Below, piece by piece: positions 45,096-52,786 of a DNA stretch of 56,391 bases. The notes under the pieces are model-generated. The model had not been told where the DNA came from. It made no database searches and saw nothing but the letters and a program-made list of their open reading frames with translations. The number at the start of each line of letters is the position of its first letter. Within the stretch, counting starts at the first letter, position 1. This stretch comes from Lentisphaerales bacterium (lineage in GTDB: Bacteria > Verrucomicrobiota > Lentisphaeria > Lentisphaerales > Lentisphaeraceae), in contig JAKVBD010000032.1 of assembly GCA_022446985.1 (NCBI GenBank), positions 1 to 56,391 of the forward strand, given 5' to 3'. A program made the position numbers and the translations under genes.

Positions 45096-45460
45096 AATAA
45101 ATCGACTATTTCATCCTTTAAACTACTGGCAAACGATACAAGATTATCAAAAGTCTTGCTTTCCACTCCTAATTCTTTAAGAGTTTCGTGAATATATGCG
45201 ATGAAAACAGTCCAATGACTATCATTAATATTAATACCTTGATGAGCAAGTTTCACTACTCTACCTGTATAATAAACTGGCCCCCTGCTTGTTTACACAA
45301 GAAATCAATTAATAATTGCTTCACGAGCAATCCCATCATCTCCTCGATGTTTCCAAAAACGTCCCTGTTGTTTGTCTCCCTGCAACTTGGGCAATAAGCT
45401 ATCAGCGAAGTCACTAATTCCATCATGCCCACTAAGCCTTTCATATAAAGTTTCTGACAT
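45092..45460 (-). pseudogene. Truncated haemoglobin (group 1) gene with two frameshifts
   Basis: From the ATG at 45460 the frame reads SETLYERLSGHDGISDFADS and FWKHRGDDGIARE, and then hits TGA. A shifted frame continues KQLLIDFLCKQAGG and a return to the first frame gives PVYYTGRVVKLAHQGININD (the proximal haem His in LAHQG) down to KDEIVDLF and TAA at 45094-45092. The lesions fit a two-base loss in an A run (about 45318) and a one-base loss in a G run (about 45288), so the total length (369) is still a multiple of three. The gene starts 12 bases after neuC and ends overlapping the stop of the convergent histidine kinase gene. Both lesions are in homopolymers, so sequencing error is possible. 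Confidence 0.82.
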
Positions 45461-45472
45461 GACCCTTCCTTA

Positions 45473-46561
45473 TTATTTGTTTAAAAAAAGACTTTCGAAT
45501 TTTCCGACAAATTTACCATCCCCATAGATATTCTGAATGCCTCTTAAACTTTCTCTAAATTCATCTGTATTCGCTTTTTGGCAAACTTTTAAAAGTGTCG
45601 CCAAGTTGAAAGAACTGTTTAAAACATTTTTATTTTGTTCTCGACCTTTCTGACGACTACCAACATTTATAACCGGAACCTCAAAACTACCCGCTTCAAT
45701 AATTCCACTTGAACTATTTCCCACAACAATTGATGCATGCCTGAGCGCATTTACATAGAGGCGCCCCCCTAAACTTGTTCGGTAGATAAAGTCTTCATTA
45801 TTTTTCAAAAACTCAATCATCATAAATATATCTTGGGCTCCTGGGTCTGCACAAGGAGAAGTCATGATTACCGGGCAATCCAGCTCAAGCAAAAATTCCC
45901 CAAACTGATTAATACACTTTTTATGTTCTTCTGGATCCAGCATAGTTTCAGGGTGTATTGTCACCAGTAAAAATGGCATTATTTCATCTAGACCGACTTC
46001 CTGACAAAATTCTTTACGGCTAAGATAATCGACCTGGGTCAGTATTTCTAAATCCGGTGCACCTGTTATATATATAAAGTCCTCTTTCTCTCCGAGTGAG
46101 ATGACTTTCTCTTTACATTTTTCTGTTGCTACTAAATGATACTTTGAAAGTTTACTTATGGCATCTCGGATGGAGTTATCGATAGCACCAGTCGTTGTAT
46201 AACCTCCGCCAATATGAATAATTGGAGTTTGAGCTAAAATCGCCGCCTGCGCCGCAGACAGCATTTCAAAGCGGTCTCCTAAAATAACCAGGAAATCTAC
46301 CTTATGGCTTGATAAATATGCATAAATTCCTTCCAAAACTGCTGCAGCGCTCTTTGCCACACTACTGTTACTTGGAATTTGTGCACTGACTGTAAACCCT
46401 GCGTCTTTGATTTCTTCACAAGTTTTTCCATACTGATTATCGTTATGATTACCAGCAACAAGCAAATGAAGATTGTGATCTTCTGAATCCCTAACTACTG
46501 ACATAGTAGGCCTTAGTCTACTAAAATCGGAACGGGCGACCGATATAAAAACAAAATCCAC
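45473..46561 (-). CDS. neuC: UDP-N-acetylglucosamine 2-epimerase, hydrolysing (NeuC-like)
   Basis: 362 residues of the GT-B-like epimerase fold: ISVARSDFSRLRPTM at the N-terminus, LVAGNHNDNQYGKT, FLVILGDRFEMLSAAQAAILAQTPIIHIGGGYTTTGAID split by the catalytic region, SIRDAISKLSKYHL, VTIHPETM and VVGNSSSGIIEAGSFEVPVINVG near the nucleotide site. The NeuC branch makes N-acetylmannosamine (or a related 2,4-diacetamido sugar) for sialic, legionaminic or similar nonulosonic acids. It follows neuB with a three-base gap. No CMP-sugar synthetase (neuA) is next to it. The true sugar made cannot be read from sequence. Confidence 0.88.
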   Translation of the reverse strand: MDFVFISVARSDFSRLRPTMSVVRDSEDHNLHLLVAGNHNDNQYGKTCEEIKDAGFTVSAQIPSNSSVAKSAAAVLEGIYAYLSSHKVDFLVILGDRFEMLSAAQAAILAQTPIIHIGGGYTTTGAIDNSIRDAISKLSKYHLVATEKCKEKVISLGEKEDFIYITGAPDLEILTQVDYLSRKEFCQEVGLDEIMPFLLVTIHPETMLDPEEHKKCINQFGEFLLELDCPVIMTSPCADPGAQDIFMMIEFLKNNEDFIYRTSLGGRLYVNALRHASIVVGNSSSGIIEAGSFEVPVINVGSRQKGREQNKNVLNSSFNLATLLKVCQKANTDEFRESLRGIQNIYGDGKFVGKFESLFLNK

Positions 46562-46564
46562 GAG

Positions 46565-47563
46565 TTAACCTAAATCCTCAAAACTCAATATATGATTAGC
46601 CTCTAAATCATTTACTACTTTACGCCCAAGTACGCTTTCACAATCGAAAGCAGGGATACCTGTTCCTGGTCTTTTGGCTGTTAGATCATTATACGTTAAA
46701 ACATGATCTTTCTTCAAAGGCTTTGCCGTTACCAGACTTTTACGAGCAACCTTAGCCACTTCTAGTTCTATCGGGTATGGTTCTTTTACTCCAGTCCCCA
46801 AAGATGATTCTATTTTGCGAATACCATCCACTAAAGCCCGTAGCTCTTCAGGTAACATGCTGGCTGCCTGATCCGGCCCAGGTAAATCTCGATCTATAGT
46901 AAAGTGCTTTTCTATAACCTTAGCACCATAGGCTACTGCTGCCAGAGAGACTTCTATACCTTGTGTATGGTCTGAATAGCCAACCGGTAAAGAGAACTCT
47001 GCCGCCATAGTCTGCATAGCTTTTAAGTTCACATTTTCAGGATCCGCTGGATACTGTGTCGTACAATGCAAAACAGTCACTGGACCTGAACCGTGTTGCT
47101 CCAGAAAATCAATCGCTCTTCGAACTTCCTCCAAAATACACATACCCGTTGAAATAATTAACGGTAATCCTGTTTCTGCCGCAGCTTTCAATACAAATGG
47201 GTTTGCGGTTTCACCTGAAGGTATTTTTAATCTCTTTAAGCCTATTTTGTGAAGTGCGTAAGTACTTGGAACATCAAATGGACTACTTAGAAATTCTGCA
47301 CCCTGACCTTCTGTATAATTCTTTAATTCGACAGTCTCTTCAAGACTTAATTCCAAGCGTTTCGCCAGCTCTAGAAAGTTCTCAGCATGATCTCCCATAT
47401 AATCAGCCAGAGGTGTTTTATCTGTCATGACCTCATCGGCAATATAGGTTTGAAACTTGACAATATCTGCACCTGAAAAAATCGCAGAGTCAATCATCTT
47501 TTTGGCTAAATTTATATCACCATTGTGATTCACCCCGATCTCGGCAATGACTAAACAAGACAT
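46565..47563 (-). CDS. neuB: N-acylneuraminate synthase family (NeuB-like)
   Basis: 332 residues. The TIM barrel carries IAEIGVNHNGDINLAKKMID, DIVKFQTY, FLSSPFDVPS, KIPSGETANPFVLK, ISTGMCILEEV, LHCTTQYPADPENVNL, GYSDHTQGIEVSLAA and VIEKHFTIDRDLPGPDQAAS, all typical of NeuB. A C-terminal SAF (antifreeze-like) domain reads ARKSLVTAKPLKKDH to PGTGIPAFDCESVLGRKV. The enzyme condenses phosphoenolpyruvate with an N-acylmannosamine-type sugar to a nonulosonic acid. It is first in a neuB-neuC-(globin) unit. Cell-surface glycan decoration is the likely use. Confidence 0.93.
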   Translation of the reverse strand: MSCLVIAEIGVNHNGDINLAKKMIDSAIFSGADIVKFQTYIADEVMTDKTPLADYMGDHAENFLELAKRLELSLEETVELKNYTEGQGAEFLSSPFDVPSTYALHKIGLKRLKIPSGETANPFVLKAAAETGLPLIISTGMCILEEVRRAIDFLEQHGSGPVTVLHCTTQYPADPENVNLKAMQTMAAEFSLPVGYSDHTQGIEVSLAAVAYGAKVIEKHFTIDRDLPGPDQAASMLPEELRALVDGIRKIESSLGTGVKEPYPIELEVAKVARKSLVTAKPLKKDHVLTYNDLTAKRPGTGIPAFDCESVLGRKVVNDLEANHILSFEDLG

Positions 47564-47713
47564 AGAATATCCCTAATAAATTCTCTTTTGTATAACCCCT
47601 CGCAATTAGGATGCCCAACTGACAACAATCTCTCCAAATGTCACTTAGGAAGTCTATATATTTAAAATTGTGATGGAAGCAGGCAAAGTTTAGCAGAATC
47701 TAAAAGTCTACTG

Positions 47714-47742
47714 AGCATGATAACACCGGGTGTTTTCATGCT
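47714..47742. promoter_or_regulatory. 29-base near-perfect inverted repeat upstream of neuB
   Basis: AGCATGATAACACC and GGTGTTTTCATGCT (13 of 14 pairs) flank a single G. The loop is too small for an RNA hairpin of that full length, and no T run follows on the minus strand, so an operator or cruciform is as likely as a terminator for the permease gene (stop at 47764). It lies about 150 bases before the neuB start. Confidence 0.45.
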
Positions 47743-47763
47743 GCAGTTATAAGGAACTTAAGT

Positions 47764-49884
47764 TTAATCCTCTTCATCCAGCATTGTGTTTATCTCTTGT
47801 AAAGAGTAAGGTTCGCCAATAATGATCATCCGGTCATTTTCTTTGACCACAGTATTTCCTTTCGGTATGATCACCCGGCCTTTACGCTGAATCATCGCCA
47901 CAAGACTGTCTTCTGGAAGTTTTAAGTCCTTGATCTCTTTTTCCATAAAGATCTTACTGCCGTCATCCGGTCTAATGCGGAAAGAAATATAACGGCCGTC
48001 ATTGAGAAGAAGTTGTTTTAAATGCGCGCCATTTGATGCTTCATTCCAACTTTCGATAAAGTCATCTTGATCAATTTTATTCGCCAGTTCAGCAAGCATT
48101 CTTAAGTGCTGCCCAGGATTATCCTCAGGACTTATCAGTAGGAAAATCGCGTGAGTTCTCTGAGCAACTTCATCACCTAGAACATCAATCACTTCAACAT
48201 TTATACCTTCTCGAGATCTTGCAATAACCATTTCTGGTTGATCAATACCAACTAAGTGCATGTGAGGAAGTGCGGCACCTGAAGAAACTGGTGTTGCACC
48301 TGTTTTCGTCCCCTCCATAAAGCATTTCTCCAGCTTAGCAGCTTCAACACCAATCCGGTCAGCAAACATAACCGATGCTTCTTTTATAATGTCTTCGAAG
48401 CGTTGTCCATTATCAATCTCGACATAGTGAGCTCTAGCCACAACCTCGTTAAATGGATCTTCTTGACGAAGTCCCTTTTCTTTGAGGATGCCACGAAACT
48501 CCTGATCTAGACCGTCATCCTGACGTTCTCCTAAACGCTGAAAAACATGGCCAATGGCACCATCTCGGCTCACTCTTTTTCTGGCATATTTCAAATACCA
48601 TATCAGACAAAGCAAAATTACCCCTATGGTAAATAGAATAGCCAGCCAACCCATACTTATAATGAGGATCATTGAAATAAATATTCCGGCTACTTGCATC
48701 CATGGGTACCATGGCGACTTATAACCCGGATCATAAGATTTGATTTTACTTTCGCGCATGATAATAACTGCACAATTAACCAATATAAAAATGAACAATT
48801 GAAAAGCACTGGCTAGCTTGGCGATTCCCTCTGCGTCTAAAACAACAATGAAGAAAACCATGAAGGCACCAGTCATAAGGATTGCTACTGTCGGAGTACT
48901 GAAACGCCCCAGCTTAGATAAGCCTACAGGAAGTAGACTATCTCTGGCCATAGCCAATGGATAACGTGACGATGCCATGACACCGGCGTTGCCTGTAGAG
49001 GCAAAGGCAGCCAAAGCTGAAACACTAATTAAACCTACTAAAAAACTTTGTGGAAGCCATGGGGTGAATTCTGCGGCTGTACTAGCAACAGGAGTCAAAT
49101 CTGTATAGAGCTGGGTAGGCTCCATTAAAGCAACGATGACAAAGACGCCAGTAACATAGATAAACGTAGTGGAAACTAGTGATAGAATCATTCCTAAAGG
49201 AAGATTTCGATCCGGATTTTTAACTTCTTCAGCTACACTGGCAACTTTGGTGAGGCCAGCATAAGATACAAATACGAAGCCGATTGTTGAAATGAAGCCC
49301 TCAATTCCATGCGGCAAAAAATCATTAAAACGCTCGCGGGTTAATTCACGTGATTGTGAGAAAGAAACTTCGTATATTCCTTGAACTATGAAGAACGCCA
49401 AGATAGCAACAAGAATAACCACTAAAATCCTTTGTAGTCCTGCAGTTTCTTTTGCCCCCATTATATTTATGGCAACAAATACAACCGTCAGTAAAACGGC
49501 AACAGGCTTTATGGGTAAATCGACAAAAATTGCCAAATAAGCACCTATACCGATCAAGGCAAAGGCTGTCTTAAGAGCTAAAGCTAAAAATGTTCCAAGA
49601 CCACCAATAGTTCCAAACATAGGGCCCATAGCACGATCCAGGAAGAAGTATGCTCCACCGGCTCTGGGCAAAGCTGTACTCAACTCGGCCATACTGAACA
49701 TAGCTGGAAGAATTAAAAAACCCGCACAAAGGTATGCTAAAAATACTGATGGGCCGGCTTTTGCTGCAGCTAGACCGGGAAGGAGGAAAAAACCTGAAGA
49801 GAACATCGCCCCTGTCGAGATTGCATATACATCAAACAACCCAAGTTCTTTCTTTAAACGGCTGCTAGAATCAAGTTCTGCCAT
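47764..49884 (-). CDS. APC-family amino-acid permease fused to EIIA-like and RCK-C domains
   Basis: 706 residues. Residues about 10-430 have 12 membrane helices of the amino-acid/polyamine/organocation family: VYAISTGAMFSSGFFLLPGLAA, MAELSTALPRAGGAYFFLDRA, FVSYAGLTKVASVAEEVKNPDRNLPLG split over helix 6. The cytoplasmic tail has a PTS EIIA type 2-like domain (about 475-610) with AALPHMHLVGI around the conserved His, LLISPEDNPGQHLRML, then a TrkA-C/RCK-C domain (about 630-703) ending VVKENDRMIIIGEPYSL. Such fusions put transport under nitrogen-PTS-like and nucleotide control (inference). It is monocistronic. Confidence 0.88.
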   Translation of the reverse strand: MAELDSSSRLKKELGLFDVYAISTGAMFSSGFFLLPGLAAAKAGPSVFLAYLCAGFLILPAMFSMAELSTALPRAGGAYFFLDRAMGPMFGTIGGLGTFLALALKTAFALIGIGAYLAIFVDLPIKPVAVLLTVVFVAINIMGAKETAGLQRILVVILVAILAFFIVQGIYEVSFSQSRELTRERFNDFLPHGIEGFISTIGFVFVSYAGLTKVASVAEEVKNPDRNLPLGMILSLVSTTFIYVTGVFVIVALMEPTQLYTDLTPVASTAAEFTPWLPQSFLVGLISVSALAAFASTGNAGVMASSRYPLAMARDSLLPVGLSKLGRFSTPTVAILMTGAFMVFFIVVLDAEGIAKLASAFQLFIFILVNCAVIIMRESKIKSYDPGYKSPWYPWMQVAGIFISMILIISMGWLAILFTIGVILLCLIWYLKYARKRVSRDGAIGHVFQRLGERQDDGLDQEFRGILKEKGLRQEDPFNEVVARAHYVEIDNGQRFEDIIKEASVMFADRIGVEAAKLEKCFMEGTKTGATPVSSGAALPHMHLVGIDQPEMVIARSREGINVEVIDVLGDEVAQRTHAIFLLISPEDNPGQHLRMLAELANKIDQDDFIESWNEASNGAHLKQLLLNDGRYISFRIRPDDGSKIFMEKEIKDLKLPEDSLVAMIQRKGRVIIPKGNTVVKENDRMIIIGEPYSLQEINTMLDEED

Positions 49885-50098
49885 GTCTGTCCCCGTTAAA
49901 ATTTCTAATAGAAAGCATATCGCATTTCACACGCCATTTTTGGTACGATACAAAAATTATAGATGTATTATATGCCAAAACAGGAAAAGGTCGCAAACAT
50001 TTCATGACATTTATTTCAGGAAATTTTAATCACTGGTTCCAGTACAATTCACACTCAAAGATATTCGTTTTTACATATGTTACTATCCTGTAAGGTAT

Positions 50099-50124
50099 AA
50101 GGCTCTTCCCTGTAGCCTTTTTTT
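50099..50124 (+). terminator. Terminator-like hairpin in the purD leader
   Basis: AAGGCT and AGCCTT form a six-pair stem with a nine-base loop, followed by seven T on the plus strand. No plus-strand gene lies upstream within 350 bases, and purD starts 124 bases later, so this may be an attenuator in the purD leader. The remaining gap (49885-50247) is AT-rich with no gene seen; no purine-riboswitch core was found. Confidence 0.5.
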
Positions 50125-50247
50125 CAGTTCAACTTCAAGAACTAAAGAAATACTAAAGCTCTATAAATCTTTGCTGGTAAATTTCTTCGCTTAGGATAAA
50201 CTGTGGGAAATTTAATACAAAATGAATCCCTAAAGACTGGAAAGAAT

Positions 50248-51510
50248 ATGAAAGTACTCGTAGTTGGCGGCGGTGGCAGAGAGCACGCTCTAGCCTGGAG
50301 GTTTAACAAAGACGAAAACGTATCTAAAGTATATGCTGCACCTGGTAACCCGGGAATGAAAAATGTTGAGTGCATTAGCATCACTGATTTTGAAGAACTC
50401 GCAACATGGGCTCAGCAAAATGACATCGGCTTAACTATGGTTGGCCCGGAAGTCCCACTTTGTGAAGGTATTGTCGATGTTTTTAAAGCTAAAGGCCTAA
50501 AAATTTTTGGTCCTGACAAAGAAGCCGCTCAACTTGAAGGCAGTAAATCTTTCTGTAAAGATTTCATGGTCAAGTACGACATCCCTACTGCTGAAAGTGC
50601 TACATTCACTAACGAAGCAGACGCTCTCGCTTACATCGAAGAAAAAGGCGCTCCAATCGTTGTTAAAGCCGACGGCCTGGCTGCAGGTAAAGGCGTTATC
50701 GTTGCGATGACTAAAGAACAAGCTCTTGACGGTGTTAAAACCTGTTTTGAAGGTTCATTTGGCGATGCCGGCTACAAAGTCGTTATTGAAGAATACCTCG
50801 ATGGTGAAGAAGCCTCCATCTTTGCTTTCCTGGACGGCAAAAGCAGTGCAACACTAGCATCCTCTCAAGATCATAAAAGAGCTTACGATGGCGACGAAGG
50901 TCCAAACACAGGTGGAATGGGTTCGTATTCTCCTGCACCAGTAGTGACTGATGAAGTCATGAAAACCGTTCAGAGAGCAGTTCTTGATAATGTCACTCGT
51001 GGACTTCAGGAAGAAGGCCTTTACTACAGAGGTATCATCTTTGTAGGACTTATGATCAAAAATGGTATTCCTAAAGTTCTTGAATTCAACGTCCGTTTCG
51101 GTGACCCGGAAACTCAGACTGTTCTTATGAGACTCGACAGCAGTCTGTCAGAAGCCATGCTTGCTACAGTCAATGGCACTCTTAGTGAAGTTGACTTCAA
51201 ATGGTCCGATGATCCAGCTTGCTGTGTCGTTCTTGCCTCTGGTGGTTACCCAGCATCCTACAAAAAAGGCCATGTCATCTCAGGACTTGAAGAAGCTGAA
51301 GAAAATGGCGCAGTTGTTTTTCATGCCGGTACTTCTCTGGTAGATGGCAACATCGTCAATACTGGTGGACGTGTACTAGGTGTTACTGCTCGCGGCACAG
51401 ATATCAAAGAAGCTGTTGCAAAAGCCTACGAAGCCGTTGATAAAATTTCATGGCAAGACGTCATGTACAGAAAAGATATAGCCTATAGAGCAATTGAAAG
51501 ACTTGGTTAA
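50248..51510 (+). CDS. purD: Phosphoribosylamine-glycine ligase (GAR synthetase)
   Basis: 420 residues from the ATG at 50248, which follows GGAAAGAAT; an earlier in-frame start (50203) would add 15 residues absent from the family. MKVLVVGGGGREHALAWRF, YAAPGNPGM, MVGPEVPLCEGIVDVF, KSFCKDFMVKYDIPTAE, KADGLAAGKGVIVA, EEYLDGEEASIFAF and NTGGMGSYSPAP are standard PurD motifs of the ATP-grasp fold; RFGDPETQ is the metal/ATP site. The enzyme joins phosphoribosylamine and glycine in purine synthesis. A terminator follows at 51534. Confidence 0.97.
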   Translation: MKVLVVGGGGREHALAWRFNKDENVSKVYAAPGNPGMKNVECISITDFEELATWAQQNDIGLTMVGPEVPLCEGIVDVFKAKGLKIFGPDKEAAQLEGSKSFCKDFMVKYDIPTAESATFTNEADALAYIEEKGAPIVVKADGLAAGKGVIVAMTKEQALDGVKTCFEGSFGDAGYKVVIEEYLDGEEASIFAFLDGKSSATLASSQDHKRAYDGDEGPNTGGMGSYSPAPVVTDEVMKTVQRAVLDNVTRGLQEEGLYYRGIIFVGLMIKNGIPKVLEFNVRFGDPETQTVLMRLDSSLSEAMLATVNGTLSEVDFKWSDDPACCVVLASGGYPASYKKGHVISGLEEAEENGAVVFHAGTSLVDGNIVNTGGRVLGVTARGTDIKEAVAKAYEAVDKISWQDVMYRKDIAYRAIERLG

Positions 51511-51533
51511 TCCCCTCTCAAGTTAACTTTTCT

Positions 51534-51564
51534 AAGGTCGGCAGTTATACTTGCCGGCCTTTTT
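51534..51564 (+). terminator. Intrinsic terminator after purD
   Basis: AAGGTCGGCA and TGCCGGCCTT form a stem (one G-T pair) with an eight-base loop, followed by TTTTT. It begins 24 bases past the purD stop. Confidence 0.9.
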
Positions 51565-51682
51565 ATTACCTTTAACAATTCAAAATGACTCCTTTGCTGT
51601 TAATGGTGTTTAAAATTCTTACAACTTGACACTTTTTTAACCATTTTTTGGGTGATCCCTAGTCTCTGGCTATTGCACCTTA

Positions 51683-51711
51683 TTGCGTCGTAAATACCGT
51701 ATATGTATAAT
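51683..51711 (+). promoter_or_regulatory. Sigma-70-type promoter for the DUF3332 genes
   Basis: TTGCGT (51683-51688) and TATAAT (51706-51711) are separated by 17 bases. The start codon is 47 bases downstream of the -10 box. It lies between the purD terminator and the first DUF3332 gene. Confidence 0.6.
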
Positions 51712-51757
51712 TGGGGTTAGTTCCCAAGAAACTATAAACAACACTAAGGTTGCAAAA

Positions 51758-52243
51758 GTGAAGAAAAAAATATTCTTAGCACTATTTGTACCTCTCACGT
51801 TCACGGGCTGTATGGGCACAAACGGACTGGGTGGTAAAGTCAAGAAATTCAATCTTGAAGTCGTAGAACACAGATGGGCACGTGAAGGCGTCTTCCTTGG
51901 TTTACACATTATCTGGGTATACCGAATCTGTACTGTACTTGACCTATTAGTTTTCAACTCCATTGAATTCTGGAGTGGTGAAAATCCAATTAATGGTAAA
52001 AGCCCATTAGTTGATATTCCACTGGATACTGTCAAGAAAATGGGAATGAATGACGTCAATAAAGCTCAGATTGAGCGCATGACTGCCGAAAAAGCTAAAC
52101 TCTATATCGACTTTACAAATGGCGATAAAATTTCCTTTGATGTCGATCGCACCGGCGATGAATACAAAGTATCCTATCTAGGGAAAGAGTTCTTCAAGGG
52201 CTCTGTAAATGATGTCAACAATGTTTCTTCAATCGAACAGTAA
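51758..52243 (+). CDS. DUF3332 lipoprotein
   Basis: 161 residues from a GTG at 51758, preceded by AAGGT eight bases upstream; a longer frame from 51683 would run through the promoter. A lipoprotein signal (KIFLALFVPLTFTGC) is followed by EGVFLGLHIIWVYRICTVLDLL, a membrane-like segment, and SIEFWSGENPING, the hallmark of DUF3332. The C-terminal part (FTNGDKISFDVDRTGDEYKVSY) is a small beta domain. It is a tandem duplicate of 52258-52716. Function not known. Confidence 0.8.
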   Translation: MKKKIFLALFVPLTFTGCMGTNGLGGKVKKFNLEVVEHRWAREGVFLGLHIIWVYRICTVLDLLVFNSIEFWSGENPINGKSPLVDIPLDTVKKMGMNDVNKAQIERMTAEKAKLYIDFTNGDKISFDVDRTGDEYKVSYLGKEFFKGSVNDVNNVSSIEQ

Positions 52244-52257
52244 AAAGGGATTGAAAA

Positions 52258-52716
52258 ATGATTAAAAAATTAGTTTTAAGTGTATTGGCATCTTTCACTC
52301 TTGTAGGGTGTATGGGCCAGAATGGTTTATCAGGTAAACTTGTTAAGTGGAACCTCGAAGTAACTGAAGACCGCTGGAACCGTGAATGGATTTTCCTCGG
52401 TCTATGGATTTGTCTAGTATACCCAATTTGTGGTCTTCTGGATATTCTAATCCTAAACTCCATAGAGTTCTGGACTGGTGAAAACCCGATAAATGGCAAA
52501 AGTCCTCTAGTAGATATTCCAATGGAGCAAGTCAAAAAAATGGGTTTCAACGGTGTTGATAAAGCTCAAATTCAGCGTTTAAATGCAAATAATGCTGAGC
52601 TTCACATTGAATTCGAAAGTGGTGATAAAGCTACCTTTGATGTAATTCGTACTGACATGGACTACACTGTTAGCTACCGCGGTGTTGAATTCTACTCAGG
52701 AAAAATTGCTGAGTAA
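52258..52716 (+). CDS. DUF3332 lipoprotein (tandem copy)
   Basis: 152 residues. The lipobox is LVGC (Cys18), followed by MGQNGLSGKLVKWNLEV, EWIFLGLWICLVYPICGLLDILIL, SIEFWTGENPINGKSPLVDIP and a C-terminal FESGDKATFDVIRTD. About half the residues equal those of the upstream gene, with the IEFW-GENPINGKSPLVDIP block nearly unchanged. It starts 14 bases after that gene, with AAAGGGA as ribosome site, and ends before a strong terminator. Likely an outer-membrane-anchored or envelope protein. Confidence 0.85.
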   Translation: MIKKLVLSVLASFTLVGCMGQNGLSGKLVKWNLEVTEDRWNREWIFLGLWICLVYPICGLLDILILNSIEFWTGENPINGKSPLVDIPMEQVKKMGFNGVDKAQIQRLNANNAELHIEFESGDKATFDVIRTDMDYTVSYRGVEFYSGKIAE

Positions 52717-52737
52717 AATTTATACTCTGTTATTTTC

Positions 52738-52769
52738 AAAGGCTGATTACTTAAGTAATCAGCCTTTTT
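52738..52769 (+). terminator. Intrinsic terminator after the DUF3332 pair
   Basis: AAAGGCTGATTACTT and AAGTAATCAGCCTTT form a 15-base-arm perfect palindrome followed by TTT. It lies 21 bases past the stop and can also serve the minus-strand remnant ending at 52787. Confidence 0.92.
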
Positions 52770-52786
52770 ATTTATTCCTTTGTATC

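Noticed and set aside
49885..50247. Purine riboswitch before purD
   Set aside because: No conserved purine aptamer loops could be found; only a terminator-like hairpin is seen.
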